This document shows positions 44,975 to 52,970 of a stretch of 64,000 bases of DNA, piece by piece. Source of the stretch: an uncultured Brachyspira sp. (GTDB lineage: Bacteria > Spirochaetota > Brachyspiria > Brachyspirales > Brachyspiraceae); NCBI RefSeq assembly GCF_910588665.1, contig NZ_CAJUPR010000011.1, positions 1-64,000 on the forward strand, read 5' to 3'. The translations under genes and the position numbers were made by a program. The notes under the pieces were generated by a model, which ran no database searches, was not told the DNA's origin, and was given only the letters and a program-made list of their open reading frames with translations. The stretch's first letter is position 1. Each line of letters begins with the position of its first letter.

Positions 44975-46585
44975 ATGATTAGAAAAATATTACTGCCGTC
45001 AATAATATTTATTATGATATTGATGCTTATAATATCATGCTCCTCATCTAAAACCAGAAATTCAAAAGAATTATTTATTAATGCAGGAGAAGAACCGAAT
45101 ACTATAGATCCTACAATAGCCGAAAATGATTTTATATATCCGAGACATGTATTTGAAACATTGATAATAAAAGATAAAGAAGGAAATTTAAAGCCAGGAG
45201 CCTCAGAAAACTGGAATGTCTCTGCAAATGGTCTTATCTATACATTTAATTTAAGAACTAATGCAAAATGGTCTGACGGTAAGAATGTAACCGCTCATGA
45301 TTTTGTATATGCTTTGCAAAGGGCTGCTAATCCTTTAAGCGGAGCTAAATATACTTCTTTTATAGAATATATCAAAAATGCGGTAAAAATACTTTCATCT
45401 GAACTTCCTGCAGAAGAACTGGGAGTTAAAGCCATTGATGATTATACTTTAGAAATATCTTTGGAATCGCCTACAGGTTATTTTCCTGATATTTTAACTT
45501 ATCCTATATTTGCTCCTGTAAGAAAAGATATTATAGAGATATACAAAGATAAATGGTCTTTAAATCCTGAAAGCTATATAGGAAACGGGGCTTTTGTTAT
45601 GACTGAGAGGAGTCCCGATGAAAAAATAGTAGTTGTAAAAAATACAAATTATTGGGATAAAGATAATATAGTGCCTGAAAAAATTACTTTTGTTATGATG
45701 AAAGATACTACTCTGGCTCTTGCAGGAATTAAAGAGGGATCATTAGATTTTTCAGTTTATATTATAGAGCAGGATTTAGAAAAATTAAAAGCTGAAGGCA
45801 TAGTTAATATTGCGCCTTATTTTTCTACGGTTGCATTCGGTATTAATGCCTCTGATGAAATATTGAAAGACATAAGAATAAGAAAAGCTTTATCTTTGGC
45901 AATAGACAGAAACTATATAGTAGAAAATGTTGTACCTACAGCTAAAACTCCTACAAGTGCTTGGGTGCCTGTAGGGGCTTATGATGCAGAGGGTGATTTC
46001 AGAAAGAATGGAGGAGAATATATAGATCTTTCAAAAGAAGCTTATTCCAATAATACGGAAACGGCTAAACGCTTAATGGCGGAAGCAGGATATCCCAACG
46101 GCGAAGGCTTTCCAGTATTGGAATATAAAACCACTTCGGATTTAGTTTATATGCAGGTTGCCGAAGCTGTTCAGCAGATGTGGAAAGAAAACTTAGGAAT
46201 AGATCTGCAGATATTATCTATGGAATGGGCTGCATATCAGCAAATGAGAAGCGAAAAAAATTATCAGCTTATAAGAACTTTATGGATAGGAGATTACAGC
46301 GATCCTATGACATTTTTAGAAAATTATTTAAGCTACAAAACTCAAAACACAGCAGGATACAGCAACACTTTATTTGACAGATATATTGAAACAGCCAGAA
46401 ATACAGTCAATCAAAATATAAGAATGAATGCTATGCATAATGCTGAAAAAATCCTTATAGCTGAAGATAATCTTCTTATACCTATATATAATCCTTCAAA
46501 TCCTATTTTGGTAAGCAAAAAACTAAAAGATTATATATTAACTCCGCTGCAGGAATATCAATTTCATTACGCCTATTTAGAATAA
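44975..46585 (+). CDS. Oligopeptide ABC transporter substrate-binding lipoprotein (OppA-like)
   Basis: This 536-aa SBP_bac_5 protein has a lipobox (LMLIISCSS) and the family signature region (TIDPTIAENDFIY; KNVTAHDFVYALQRA). It binds peptides outside the inner membrane for an Opp-type transporter. No permease or ATPase gene is near, so it must share a transporter encoded elsewhere or act alone. A paralogue lies at 57.1-58.7 kb. AAGGA before ATG 44975; a terminator follows. Confidence 0.93.
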   Translation: MIRKILLPSIIFIMILMLIISCSSSKTRNSKELFINAGEEPNTIDPTIAENDFIYPRHVFETLIIKDKEGNLKPGASENWNVSANGLIYTFNLRTNAKWSDGKNVTAHDFVYALQRAANPLSGAKYTSFIEYIKNAVKILSSELPAEELGVKAIDDYTLEISLESPTGYFPDILTYPIFAPVRKDIIEIYKDKWSLNPESYIGNGAFVMTERSPDEKIVVVKNTNYWDKDNIVPEKITFVMMKDTTLALAGIKEGSLDFSVYIIEQDLEKLKAEGIVNIAPYFSTVAFGINASDEILKDIRIRKALSLAIDRNYIVENVVPTAKTPTSAWVPVGAYDAEGDFRKNGGEYIDLSKEAYSNNTETAKRLMAEAGYPNGEGFPVLEYKTTSDLVYMQVAEAVQQMWKENLGIDLQILSMEWAAYQQMRSEKNYQLIRTLWIGDYSDPMTFLENYLSYKTQNTAGYSNTLFDRYIETARNTVNQNIRMNAMHNAEKILIAEDNLLIPIYNPSNPILVSKKLKDYILTPLQEYQFHYAYLE

Positions 46586-46591
46586 TTAAAT

Positions 46592-46622
46592 AAAACCCCG
46601 CCTAAAGAAAGACAGGGTTTTA
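46592..46622 (+). terminator. Terminator after the first oppA-like gene
   Basis: AAAACCC (46592-46598) pairs with GGGTTTT (46615-46621) around a loop of about 16 bases, followed by a short T-run. It may also stop tlyC transcription coming from the right. Confidence 0.65.
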
Positions 46623-46653
46623 TTGCTTCTATGCTTCTGATTGGTTTATACAT

Positions 46654-47454
46654 TTAAAAATTATCATTATTACCATTTTTTAATTTCTCTATTCTAATTT
46701 TAGTGACAATATTTCCGCTCTTTCCTACAACAGTAAAAGAATATCCGTTATATTCTATATCCTCATTTCTTTTCGGAAGCCTTCCCAAGTATGAAAATAA
46801 AAATCCTCCTACTGTGTCCGCTTCATCATTAGGTATAGGAGAAAGTATTTCATATTTATTAAAGTCATCTATTCTTGTTCTTGCATCAACTAAATAAGTT
46901 CCGTCATCATTTATCTTTACCTCTTCATCTTCTTCATCATATTCATCTCTTATATCTCCTATAATCTGTTCAAGCACATCTTCCATAGAAACAATTCCTG
47001 AAAACCCTCCGTATTCATCAACCACTATAGCAATATGAATATGCTTTTTTCTGAAATTTTTTAATAATTCCATTAATGATATTGACATAGGTACAAATAA
47101 AGGTTTATGAAGAATTTTTTTAAGTGAGAAATTTTTTTCTTCCGCATCAATCAAATCTTTCACATATAATACGCCTACTATATCATCTATACCGTCTTTA
47201 TATACTGGTATTCTTGAATTTCTATCCTTATTAAAAGCTTTTATAACCTTATCATAAGACGAATCAATCGGAATCATTACAACATCAACTCTCGGAACCA
47301 TTATTTCTCTTACATTTTTCGCCTTTAAATCTATAGTGTTGGTTATGATCTCTCGTTCAGCTTCTGTTAATGATGATAAATTTATATAATCAATCTTTTC
47401 ATATTCCTTATCTTCTTTATTTATTATTTTAGATATTAATTTTTTTATTGACAT
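46654..47454 (-). CDS. tlyC: CBS-domain/CorC-family protein, TlyC-type hemolysin homologue
   Basis: This 266-aa protein has two CBS domains (REIMVPRVDVVMIP; VVDEYGGFSGIVS) and a C-terminal CorC/HlyC transporter-associated domain (GRLPKRNEDIEYNGYSFTV), without the membrane DUF21 part. It matches the gene called tlyC in Brachyspira hyodysenteriae; whether it is a true hemolysin is disputed, and a magnesium/cobalt efflux or regulatory role is equally likely. Upstream lies a strange repeat-bearing ORF that overlaps its start by 10 bases. Confidence 0.88.
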   Translation of the reverse strand: MSIKKLISKIINKEDKEYEKIDYINLSSLTEAEREIITNTIDLKAKNVREIMVPRVDVVMIPIDSSYDKVIKAFNKDRNSRIPVYKDGIDDIVGVLYVKDLIDAEEKNFSLKKILHKPLFVPMSISLMELLKNFRKKHIHIAIVVDEYGGFSGIVSMEDVLEQIIGDIRDEYDEEDEEVKINDDGTYLVDARTRIDDFNKYEILSPIPNDEADTVGGFLFSYLGRLPKRNEDIEYNGYSFTVVGKSGNIVTKIRIEKLKNGNNDNF

Positions 47455-47472
47455 TTATCTATCCTTAAAAGT

Positions 47473-47694
47473 TTATAATTTTTAAATATTGTTAAGATTA
47501 AATTATAAAAATTGCGAGCTTCTGGCATTCGCAAGAATGACAGAAACTTTAAGCGAACAATTTTTATTAGCAATAATAAGAAATTATAATTTTTAAATAT
47601 TGTTAAGATTAAATTATAAAAATTGCGAGCTTCTGGCATTCGCAAGAATGACAGAAACTTTAAGCGAACAATTTTTATTAGCAATAATAAGAAA
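47473..47694. repeat. 111-bp tandem direct repeat, two perfect copies plus start of a third
   Basis: Copy 1 is 47473-47583 and copy 2 47584-47694; about a dozen bases of a third follow. Inside each is TTGCGA...TCGCAA with an 11-base loop. The GC-richer core (GCGAGCTTCTGGCATTCGC) stands out in this DNA and recalls dispersed palindromic repeats of other genomes. Confidence 0.9.
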
Positions 47695-47745
47695 TTATAA
47701 TTTTTTATTGCTTTTATTGATGCTGATAAAAGCGTCTGCAGGCCG

Positions 47746-47767
47746 TCAAGCAAATTTATTTGCTTGA
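47746..47767. repeat. Perfect 10-bp palindrome next to the 111-bp repeats
   Basis: TCAAGCAAAT and its reverse complement ATTTGCTTGA are separated by two bases. There is no T-run on either side, so it is not a standard terminator. It probably belongs to the same repeat element. Confidence 0.8.
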
Positions 47768-48030
47768 TGCTATTAGGCAAGCAGAAGTATAGCAATATTA
47801 AAAAATAATAATGAGATGAAAAATCTATGTAATAACTTTGACCTTCTCTTGGAAGCGGATATATTCTTAAGCCAATGGAAAATATTATAATAAATATAAT
47901 TAAAATATAAACTAAATAATTATTAATTTTATTTATCATAAAAATTGCCTCTGCCTAATATTTCATAATATTATACTAAAAAATTTAATTTGTCAAAAAA
48001 ATATTTTCAGATAATAATAAATAAAATTAA

Positions 48031-48621
48031 TTATAAAATATTATTTAATTCTTTATAAATCTCCAAAGCAAATATATTATGTCCCGCCAAGCTTAAATGC
48101 ACTCCGTCAAAATATACATCATAATAATTATTTTTCTTTAAAACCTTATTAATAAAAATATTATAAACATCTATGCTTTTTATATTATTTATTTTAGTAT
48201 AAGAAACCGTAAAATCTGAATATTCTTTTAATATATTTTCAAGTTCATCTAAATTATTCGATTCAAAAAATGATAATGCCTCCTTGATAAAAGGAATAGG
48301 AGTAAAAACTATTATATCAATATTATTTTCATAAGATTTATTTATTATGCTGATTAAATTATCTTTTATTTTATCTAAAGATTTTGAAGTAAATATATCA
48401 TTAACTCCGCCCATTAAAATAACTTTATCAGCTTTTTCTTTTACGCAGTCTGTATCAAAACGTGCAAGCATTCCTGAAATCATATCTCCGTTAATACCTT
48501 TGTTTACAAAATTAATATTTTTTTCTGCAAATTTATCATTTAAAATTTTAGTCCAAATTTTATCCCTTGATACCATATAGCCGTAAGTAATGCTGTCGCC
48601 CAAACAAACTATTTTTTTCAT
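48031..48621 (-). CDS. SGNH/GDSL-family hydrolase
   Basis: This 196-aa esterase has all four SGNH blocks: block I VCLGDSITYGY (Ser), block II GINGDM (Gly), block III GGVNDI (Asn) and block V DGVHLSLAGH (Asp, His). No signal peptide, so it acts in the cytoplasm on an acyl ester (lysophospholipid, acyl-CoA or acetylated sugar). Monocistronic by position. Confidence 0.92.
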   Translation of the reverse strand: MKKIVCLGDSITYGYMVSRDKIWTKILNDKFAEKNINFVNKGINGDMISGMLARFDTDCVKEKADKVILMGGVNDIFTSKSLDKIKDNLISIINKSYENNIDIIVFTPIPFIKEALSFFESNNLDELENILKEYSDFTVSYTKINNIKSIDVYNIFINKVLKKNNYYDVYFDGVHLSLAGHNIFALEIYKELNNIL

Positions 48622-48956
48622 ACGGTTAATTTCCTTAAAAGCTTAATAATTATAATATAATAAATAATATGTTATTGCTATGCTTTTATTTTTTAATTTG
48701 ATATAAAAAACAGTATCCTTGCTATAATATTTTTGCTTAAAAATAAATCAAAGCGAATATATATACATACAGACAGCAACTCCCAATATGACAGAAAAAA
48801 GTACAATATATATAACAGTCAGATTTTATTATTATTTCAAAAAATATAATAATGCAAATTAAATCATAATAATAAATAATTAAAAAAGTTGAAAAAAATA
48901 TAAATTATACTATACTGAATAAAGTATTTTATACAATATTTATCAGAGGTAAAGAT
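48622..48956. other. Gene-free spacer between the SGNH hydrolase and DUF4026-like genes
   Basis: Very AT-rich, with no ORF that I can support. Apart from the promoter at its right end I see no hairpin or repeat. Confidence 0.5.
48889..48916 (+). promoter_or_regulatory. Promoter of the DUF4026-like gene
   Basis: -35 TTGAAA (48889-48894), 16-base spacer, -10 TATACT (48911-48916), 40 bases before the ATG. Confidence 0.6.
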
Positions 48957-50366
48957 ATGGATTATAATGAAAAATTATATAATATATTTTCCAGCGGCGA
49001 ACAGAGATTAGAATCATGGATGGCGGCTGTATTTACTAAAGAATATGATTATAATATGAGTATTGATGAGTTTAAATACATATTATCAGAATCGGACGAA
49101 TATGTTCTTTTAGAATTTGATGAAATAGATAAATCAAATTTCATAAGAGATAAATCAAAATGGGAAGCATATATAAAACTGCAGTATCTGCCTATGATGA
49201 TGGAAGAAGAGCATTCATGCGGATGCGGAAATTCATGCGAATGCGAAAATAATAATGAAAATGAAGAAGAAAACAGCGACGAACTTAGTTTTTATGTAGC
49301 ATTAGTTGATGCTTCAAGCGTTACGGAAAATGTACCTGAAATATTTTCTATTAATACTGTAAGGGAAAAAGACTATAATGAAGCCTGCCAATGCAGATAT
49401 GCAGTTCATATATCCACAACCTTTGATAATTTTCCTCTTACGGATTATCAAAGACAGTTAAAATTATTAGACAGTTTAGTTCCCAAAGCTTCCATATTTT
49501 TAGATATGTCATGCTATACGGCGCATTCGGGAGATTGGCTTTCCTATACCTCTACTTTTGCATTGCCTCCTTCTTTGGACTATCTTTATACCATACATGC
49601 CGTTTATGATGATGATAAAAACCCTGATAAAGTAGAATATTGGTTTCATACTCATGGACTTTACAGAGTAGGCTCTATAGAATTGGAAATAGTAGGAGTT
49701 GAAGATTCTCATGCAGCTTACGGAGTACTGCTTAATACCTGCGCTAAAATGTTTATAGAAAGAGGAGTTCCCGAAGCAGGATTTAAATTTAATCCCGCTT
49801 ATAATGTATATGTATGCTGGATGCCTTGGCAGGAAGCTTTGAAAAAGTTAAATATTATTGATGATGTTTCTGGAAGCGCTAAGGATAGAAATGACGGAAT
49901 ACATAATACTCCTTCAGGTGTTCTGACAGCTGTAGATAAAAAAGGAAATTATTATAGTCTCGATTATTATAAAAAAGAACTTACTGATAACCCTATGTTT
50001 ATGATGAGCGATTTTGAAACTTCTATTATGAGAGAGGCGGCATTTGAAAAATTAGAATATTTTATTGAACTTTTAAATAAAAATAAGGGAGATGAAAACA
50101 CTTCTTTTTTAATAAAATTAGGATACGGAGAAACTGAAGAGAATAATAAAAATATGGAGCATTTATGGTTTGATGTTCATGATTTCACTAATGACGGATA
50201 TTTTGACGCCACATTAATTAATGAGCCTTATAAGGATTTGAGTATGCATGAAGGAGACAGAGGAATGCATAGTGTGGAAAGACTTACAGATTGGATTATA
50301 TACTGCGGAAATAATGAATACAATTCAAGAAATATTTATCTGCTGTTTCAAAATAATGAAGAATAA
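48957..50366 (+). CDS. Uncharacterised protein, DUF4026-like, with Cys-rich insert
   Basis: This 469-aa cytoplasmic protein has no membrane segment. The region from about residue 150 (AVHISTTFDNFPLTDYQRQL, then WFHTHGLYRVGSIELEI) resembles the DUF4026 family as I remember it; this is not certain. Near residue 80 is a Cys-rich acidic insert, HSCGCGNSCECENN, with five cysteines in about 14 residues, which could bind metal. WFHTHG holds two histidines in a conserved-looking loop. Function unknown. It has its own promoter and stands alone. Confidence 0.65.
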   Translation: MDYNEKLYNIFSSGEQRLESWMAAVFTKEYDYNMSIDEFKYILSESDEYVLLEFDEIDKSNFIRDKSKWEAYIKLQYLPMMMEEEHSCGCGNSCECENNNENEEENSDELSFYVALVDASSVTENVPEIFSINTVREKDYNEACQCRYAVHISTTFDNFPLTDYQRQLKLLDSLVPKASIFLDMSCYTAHSGDWLSYTSTFALPPSLDYLYTIHAVYDDDKNPDKVEYWFHTHGLYRVGSIELEIVGVEDSHAAYGVLLNTCAKMFIERGVPEAGFKFNPAYNVYVCWMPWQEALKKLNIIDDVSGSAKDRNDGIHNTPSGVLTAVDKKGNYYSLDYYKKELTDNPMFMMSDFETSIMREAAFEKLEYFIELLNKNKGDENTSFLIKLGYGETEENNKNMEHLWFDVHDFTNDGYFDATLINEPYKDLSMHEGDRGMHSVERLTDWIIYCGNNEYNSRNIYLLFQNNEE

Positions 50367-50545
50367 TTTTTAATAATAGAAGCAAATAATTAAAGGCTTT
50401 AATGTTATTTACAGCCGAAGCTTTTATTATATATGCTTAAATATAAAAAATAGTTATTATTAGCTATAGATTTTTTTATATTTTCTAATATTATTATTTA
50501 AATAATAACTCTAAATTACTAAAGTATTTGACAACGGAGAATAGT

Positions 50546-51511
50546 ATGAAAAGAGCATATATCAAAAATATAGCATATTATGTGCCTGAAAGAATATTAG
50601 ACAATAAATATTTTGAAAGCATATTAGATACAAATGATGAATGGATAATCACGCGTACGGGAATAGAAACAAGACATATGGCAAGAGCGGATGAAACTAT
50701 ATTTGAAATGGGTTTAAATGCCGTCAGAAACTTAGAAAAAAAAGGTATTGACTTGAAAGAAGTTGATGCTATTTTAGTTCCTACAGTAACAAAGGATTAT
50801 ATATTTCCTTCTATGGCAGGTCAGCTTCAGAAAACACTAGGACTTAAGCACTGCTTTGCCGTAGATTTATCAGCTGCTTGTTCGGGATATATATATTCGC
50901 TAAACACGGCAACAGCTTTAATAGAAAGCGGACAATGCAGAAATGTGCTTATAGTTTCTTCAGAAAAATTAACCAAAGACATAAATTGGAATGACAGAGG
51001 AACGGCTATTTTATTCGGAGATGCCTCTACCGCTTCGCTTATAACTGCTAGAGAAGACGGAAAGGGAATAATAGGAATGCATATGCAAAGCGAGCCCGAT
51101 ATGAGTATTGTACTTAACGGAGGAAGCGCCTGCCCTATAAACGAGAATATAAATGCTCCAGAGTTTAAAATATATATGGAAGGATCCGAAACCTTTAAAA
51201 GAGCTGTAATAGAGTTCTCTAACAGCATTGATAAGGTTTTAGAAAGTTCAGGCAAGAAACTATCCGATGTTAAATACTTTGTGCCTCATCAGGCTAATTT
51301 GAGAATTATGCAGGCTGTTGCTAAAAGAATAGGTCTTTCTATGGATAAAGTAAGCGTTGTGTTAAATAAATTCGGAAATTGTTCTTCTGCAAGTATGGGT
51401 TTAGCTTTAGCTGATGCTTTGGATAATAACAAAATAAATGATGGATATTTAGTGCTTTTTACGGGATTTGGAGGAGGATTTACTTGGGGATCCACTCTTA
51501 TAATTTGGTAA
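50546..51511 (+). CDS. fabH: 3-oxoacyl-ACP synthase III (FabH)
   Basis: This 321-aa enzyme starts fatty-acid synthesis by condensing acetyl-CoA with malonyl-ACP. The catalytic Cys lies in DLSAACSGYIYSL, the His in FVPHQANLRIM and the Asn in KFGNCSSAS. The frame can be extended to a TTG at 50528, but ATG 50546 has GGAG five to six bases before it and begins at the family start (MKRAYIKNIAYYVPE). Stands alone, followed by a perfect terminator; no acpP or fabD nearby. Confidence 0.95.
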   Translation: MKRAYIKNIAYYVPERILDNKYFESILDTNDEWIITRTGIETRHMARADETIFEMGLNAVRNLEKKGIDLKEVDAILVPTVTKDYIFPSMAGQLQKTLGLKHCFAVDLSAACSGYIYSLNTATALIESGQCRNVLIVSSEKLTKDINWNDRGTAILFGDASTASLITAREDGKGIIGMHMQSEPDMSIVLNGGSACPINENINAPEFKIYMEGSETFKRAVIEFSNSIDKVLESSGKKLSDVKYFVPHQANLRIMQAVAKRIGLSMDKVSVVLNKFGNCSSASMGLALADALDNNKINDGYLVLFTGFGGGFTWGSTLIIW

Positions 51512-51544
51512 TATCTATATATTTTTGAATAAAATTATTGTTAT

Positions 51545-51579
51545 AGTGATAAACTGATAAATAAAGTTTATCACTTTTA
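51545..51579 (+). terminator. Terminator after fabH
   Basis: Perfect 11-base stem (51545-51555 with 51565-51575), nine-base loop, TTTT on the plus strand. Confidence 0.85.
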
Positions 51580-51615
51580 ATTAATGGAAATCCTGAAATT
51601 TTTATATAATATACT

Positions 51616-51650
51616 AAAAGGACATCATATTTTTTATATAATGCCCTTTT
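51616..51650 (-). terminator. Terminator after the hsp20 genes
   Basis: Ten-base stem (51616-51625 with 51641-51650, one G-U pair in the minus-strand RNA) and a 15-base loop, with the minus-strand arm ending in CCTTTT. Confidence 0.7.
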
Positions 51651-51694
51651 ATTTTTGTATCTTATGAGTTTATAAAGTATTAATTATGTTTTAA

Positions 51695-52111
51695 TTATGC
51701 TCCTTTAATTTCTATTTTTCTCTCATACTTAAGTTCTTCTTTTTTAGGAAGAGTTACTTTAAGAACGCCGTTATTCAAATCGGCTTCTATATTTTCGATA
51801 TCGATTCCTTTTGAATTAATATTAAAGCTCTGTTCATAACTTGATACTGTTTCCTCTTTTAAATCTCCGCTTTCTGTTTTTACAGCCTTTTTGCGTTCAG
51901 CAGAAATTGAAAGTATATTTTCTTTTATGCCTATATCCAAGTCTTCTTTTCTGACGCCCGGCATATCCATTTCTATATGATAGTTTTTATCATCTTCATC
52001 TATTTTATAGTCTGCATAGTTTGCATGATAACTGAAATCTCCTAAACAGCCGCATCTGCCTGCATTAGATAAAATTGAATGTAAAGCTGGTGCAAATATT
52101 CTTCTTGACAT
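51695..52111 (-). CDS. Small heat shock protein Hsp20 (copy 1)
   Basis: This 138-aa chaperone holds unfolding proteins. It has the alpha-crystallin domain (MDMPGVRKEDLDI, LSISAERKKA, LNNGVLKVTLPKKE) and ends KIEIKG, an IxI-type tail motif. The N-terminal 40 residues, including a CGCLG cluster, differ from the other copy while the core is nearly the same in DNA. It is 77 bases downstream of copy 2 on the same strand. No CIRCE element was found upstream of either. Confidence 0.95.
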   Translation of the reverse strand: MSRRIFAPALHSILSNAGRCGCLGDFSYHANYADYKIDEDDKNYHIEMDMPGVRKEDLDIGIKENILSISAERKKAVKTESGDLKEETVSSYEQSFNINSKGIDIENIEADLNNGVLKVTLPKKEELKYERKIEIKGA

Positions 52112-52188
52112 ATTAAAATCTCCTTAATTTTTTATTATTATTTTGTATAATGTTTATAACAATTCTTCATAAAACCTTTGCTCAATTA

Positions 52189-52599
52189 TTAAGCTATATT
52201 AATTTTTCTCTCATATTTAACTTCTTCTTTTTTAGGAAGAGTTACTTTAAGAACGCCGTTATTCAAATCGGCCTCTATATTTTCAATATAGATTCCTTTT
52301 GAATCAATATTAAAGCTTTGTTTATAACTTGATACTGCTTCCTCTTTTAAATCTCCGCTTTCTGTTTTTACAGCTTTTTTGCGTTCAGCAGAAATTGAAA
52401 GTATATTTTCTTTTATGCCTATATCCAAGTCTTCTTTTCTGACGCCTGGCATATCTATATTTATATAATAGCTTTTATTATCTTCTTCTATATTGTAATG
52501 AGATAATTTTTCAGCAGCATCATTACTATATAAATTGTCAAAACTTTGAAAATAATCAAATATATAATTTAAATCAGGTAAAAATAATCTTTTAGTCAT
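52189..52599 (-). CDS. Small heat shock protein Hsp20 (copy 2)
   Basis: This 136-aa alpha-crystallin-domain chaperone is nearly identical to its downstream neighbour from the MPGVRKEDLDIG stretch to LPKKE. The N-terminal 45 residues are unrelated, and the tail ends KINIA. It is the first gene of the pair. The 371-base spacer upstream carries no recognisable heat-shock operator. Confidence 0.95.
   Translation of the reverse strand: MTKRLFLPDLNYIFDYFQSFDNLYSNDAAEKLSHYNIEEDNKSYYINIDMPGVRKEDLDIGIKENILSISAERKKAVKTESGDLKEEAVSSYKQSFNIDSKGIYIENIEADLNNGVLKVTLPKKEEVKYERKINIA
52201..52471 (-). repeat. Near-identical hsp20 segment (pairs with 51715-51985)
   Basis: Over about 265 bases the two hsp20 genes differ at roughly 15 positions by eye, offset 486 bases. 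Identity ends sharply on both sides of the alpha-crystallin domain. Confidence 0.85.
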
Positions 52600-52910
52600 A
52601 ATTAAAACTCCTTTTATATTAACTTTTATATTTATTATTTTTATGAGCGGTTAATTGCTTTTTATCTGAGCTTTACAGCCGCTTTACTGCTATATATGCA
52701 AGAATTATACCAATTAAATTTAAAAGAATGTTTATTAATTATACACTTTTTATTATATTATTTATTTTAATCTGCTTTATAAATATAAAAATGTATAATT
52801 TATATACAGAAAAAATTATATTTATGTACATCAATTATACTAATTCTTTATACAATAATAAAATATATGTATATTATTTGTACCCCTGATACTATAATAT
52901 TAAAAATTAA
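52600..52910. other. Gene-free spacer between hsp20 and birA
   Basis: AT-rich with no supported ORF. It should contain the hsp20 promoter, which I cannot place with confidence; no CIRCE (TTAGCACTC/GAGTGCTAA) repeat is present. Confidence 0.5.
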
Positions 52911-52942
52911 TTGTAAACCTTTTGTTATTTTAAAGTTGACAA
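52911..52942 (+). promoter_or_regulatory. BirA operator of the biotin operon
   Basis: TTGTAAACC (52911-52919), 14 bases, then AGTTGACAA (52934-52942). This matches the known BirA site TTGTAAACC-N14/15-GGTTTACAA at all nine positions on the left and seven of nine on the right. The right half covers the -35 box, so bound BirA would block RNA polymerase. Confidence 0.8.
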
Positions 52943-52964
52943 TACTGCAAAGTTATGCTATCAT
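52936..52964 (+). promoter_or_regulatory. Promoter of birA-bioBDA
   Basis: -35 TTGACA (52936-52941), 17-base spacer, -10 TATCAT (52959-52964). The birA ATG is at 52971, where transcription should start, so the mRNA appears leaderless. Confidence 0.75.
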
Positions 52965-52970
52965 AAATAT

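Larger units (their letters stand above)
47445..47939 (-). pseudogene. Repeat-containing ORF upstream of tlyC, probably a gene remnant overrun by repeats
   Basis: The frame codes 164 aa. The first 55 residues (a membrane helix, then PLPREGQSYY and a second hydrophobic stretch) look like the start of a VanZ-like or other small membrane protein. The rest is read through two perfect 111-bp tandem repeats and a strong palindrome, giving two identical 37-residue blocks that match no family. I think the 3' part is non-coding repeat DNA and the 5' part a truncated membrane gene. It overlaps the tlyC start by 10 bases, so it could still be coupled to it. Confidence 0.45.

Noticed and set aside
50370..50440. 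Possible terminator after the DUF4026-like gene
   Set aside because: Only an eight-base stem with a G-U pair and an 18-base loop; too weak to list.
52600..52910. Search for a CIRCE or similar heat-shock operator before hsp20
   Set aside because: No TTAGCACTC/GAGTGCTAA repeat is present; a loose AGCGG...CCGCT pairing is too far apart to call.
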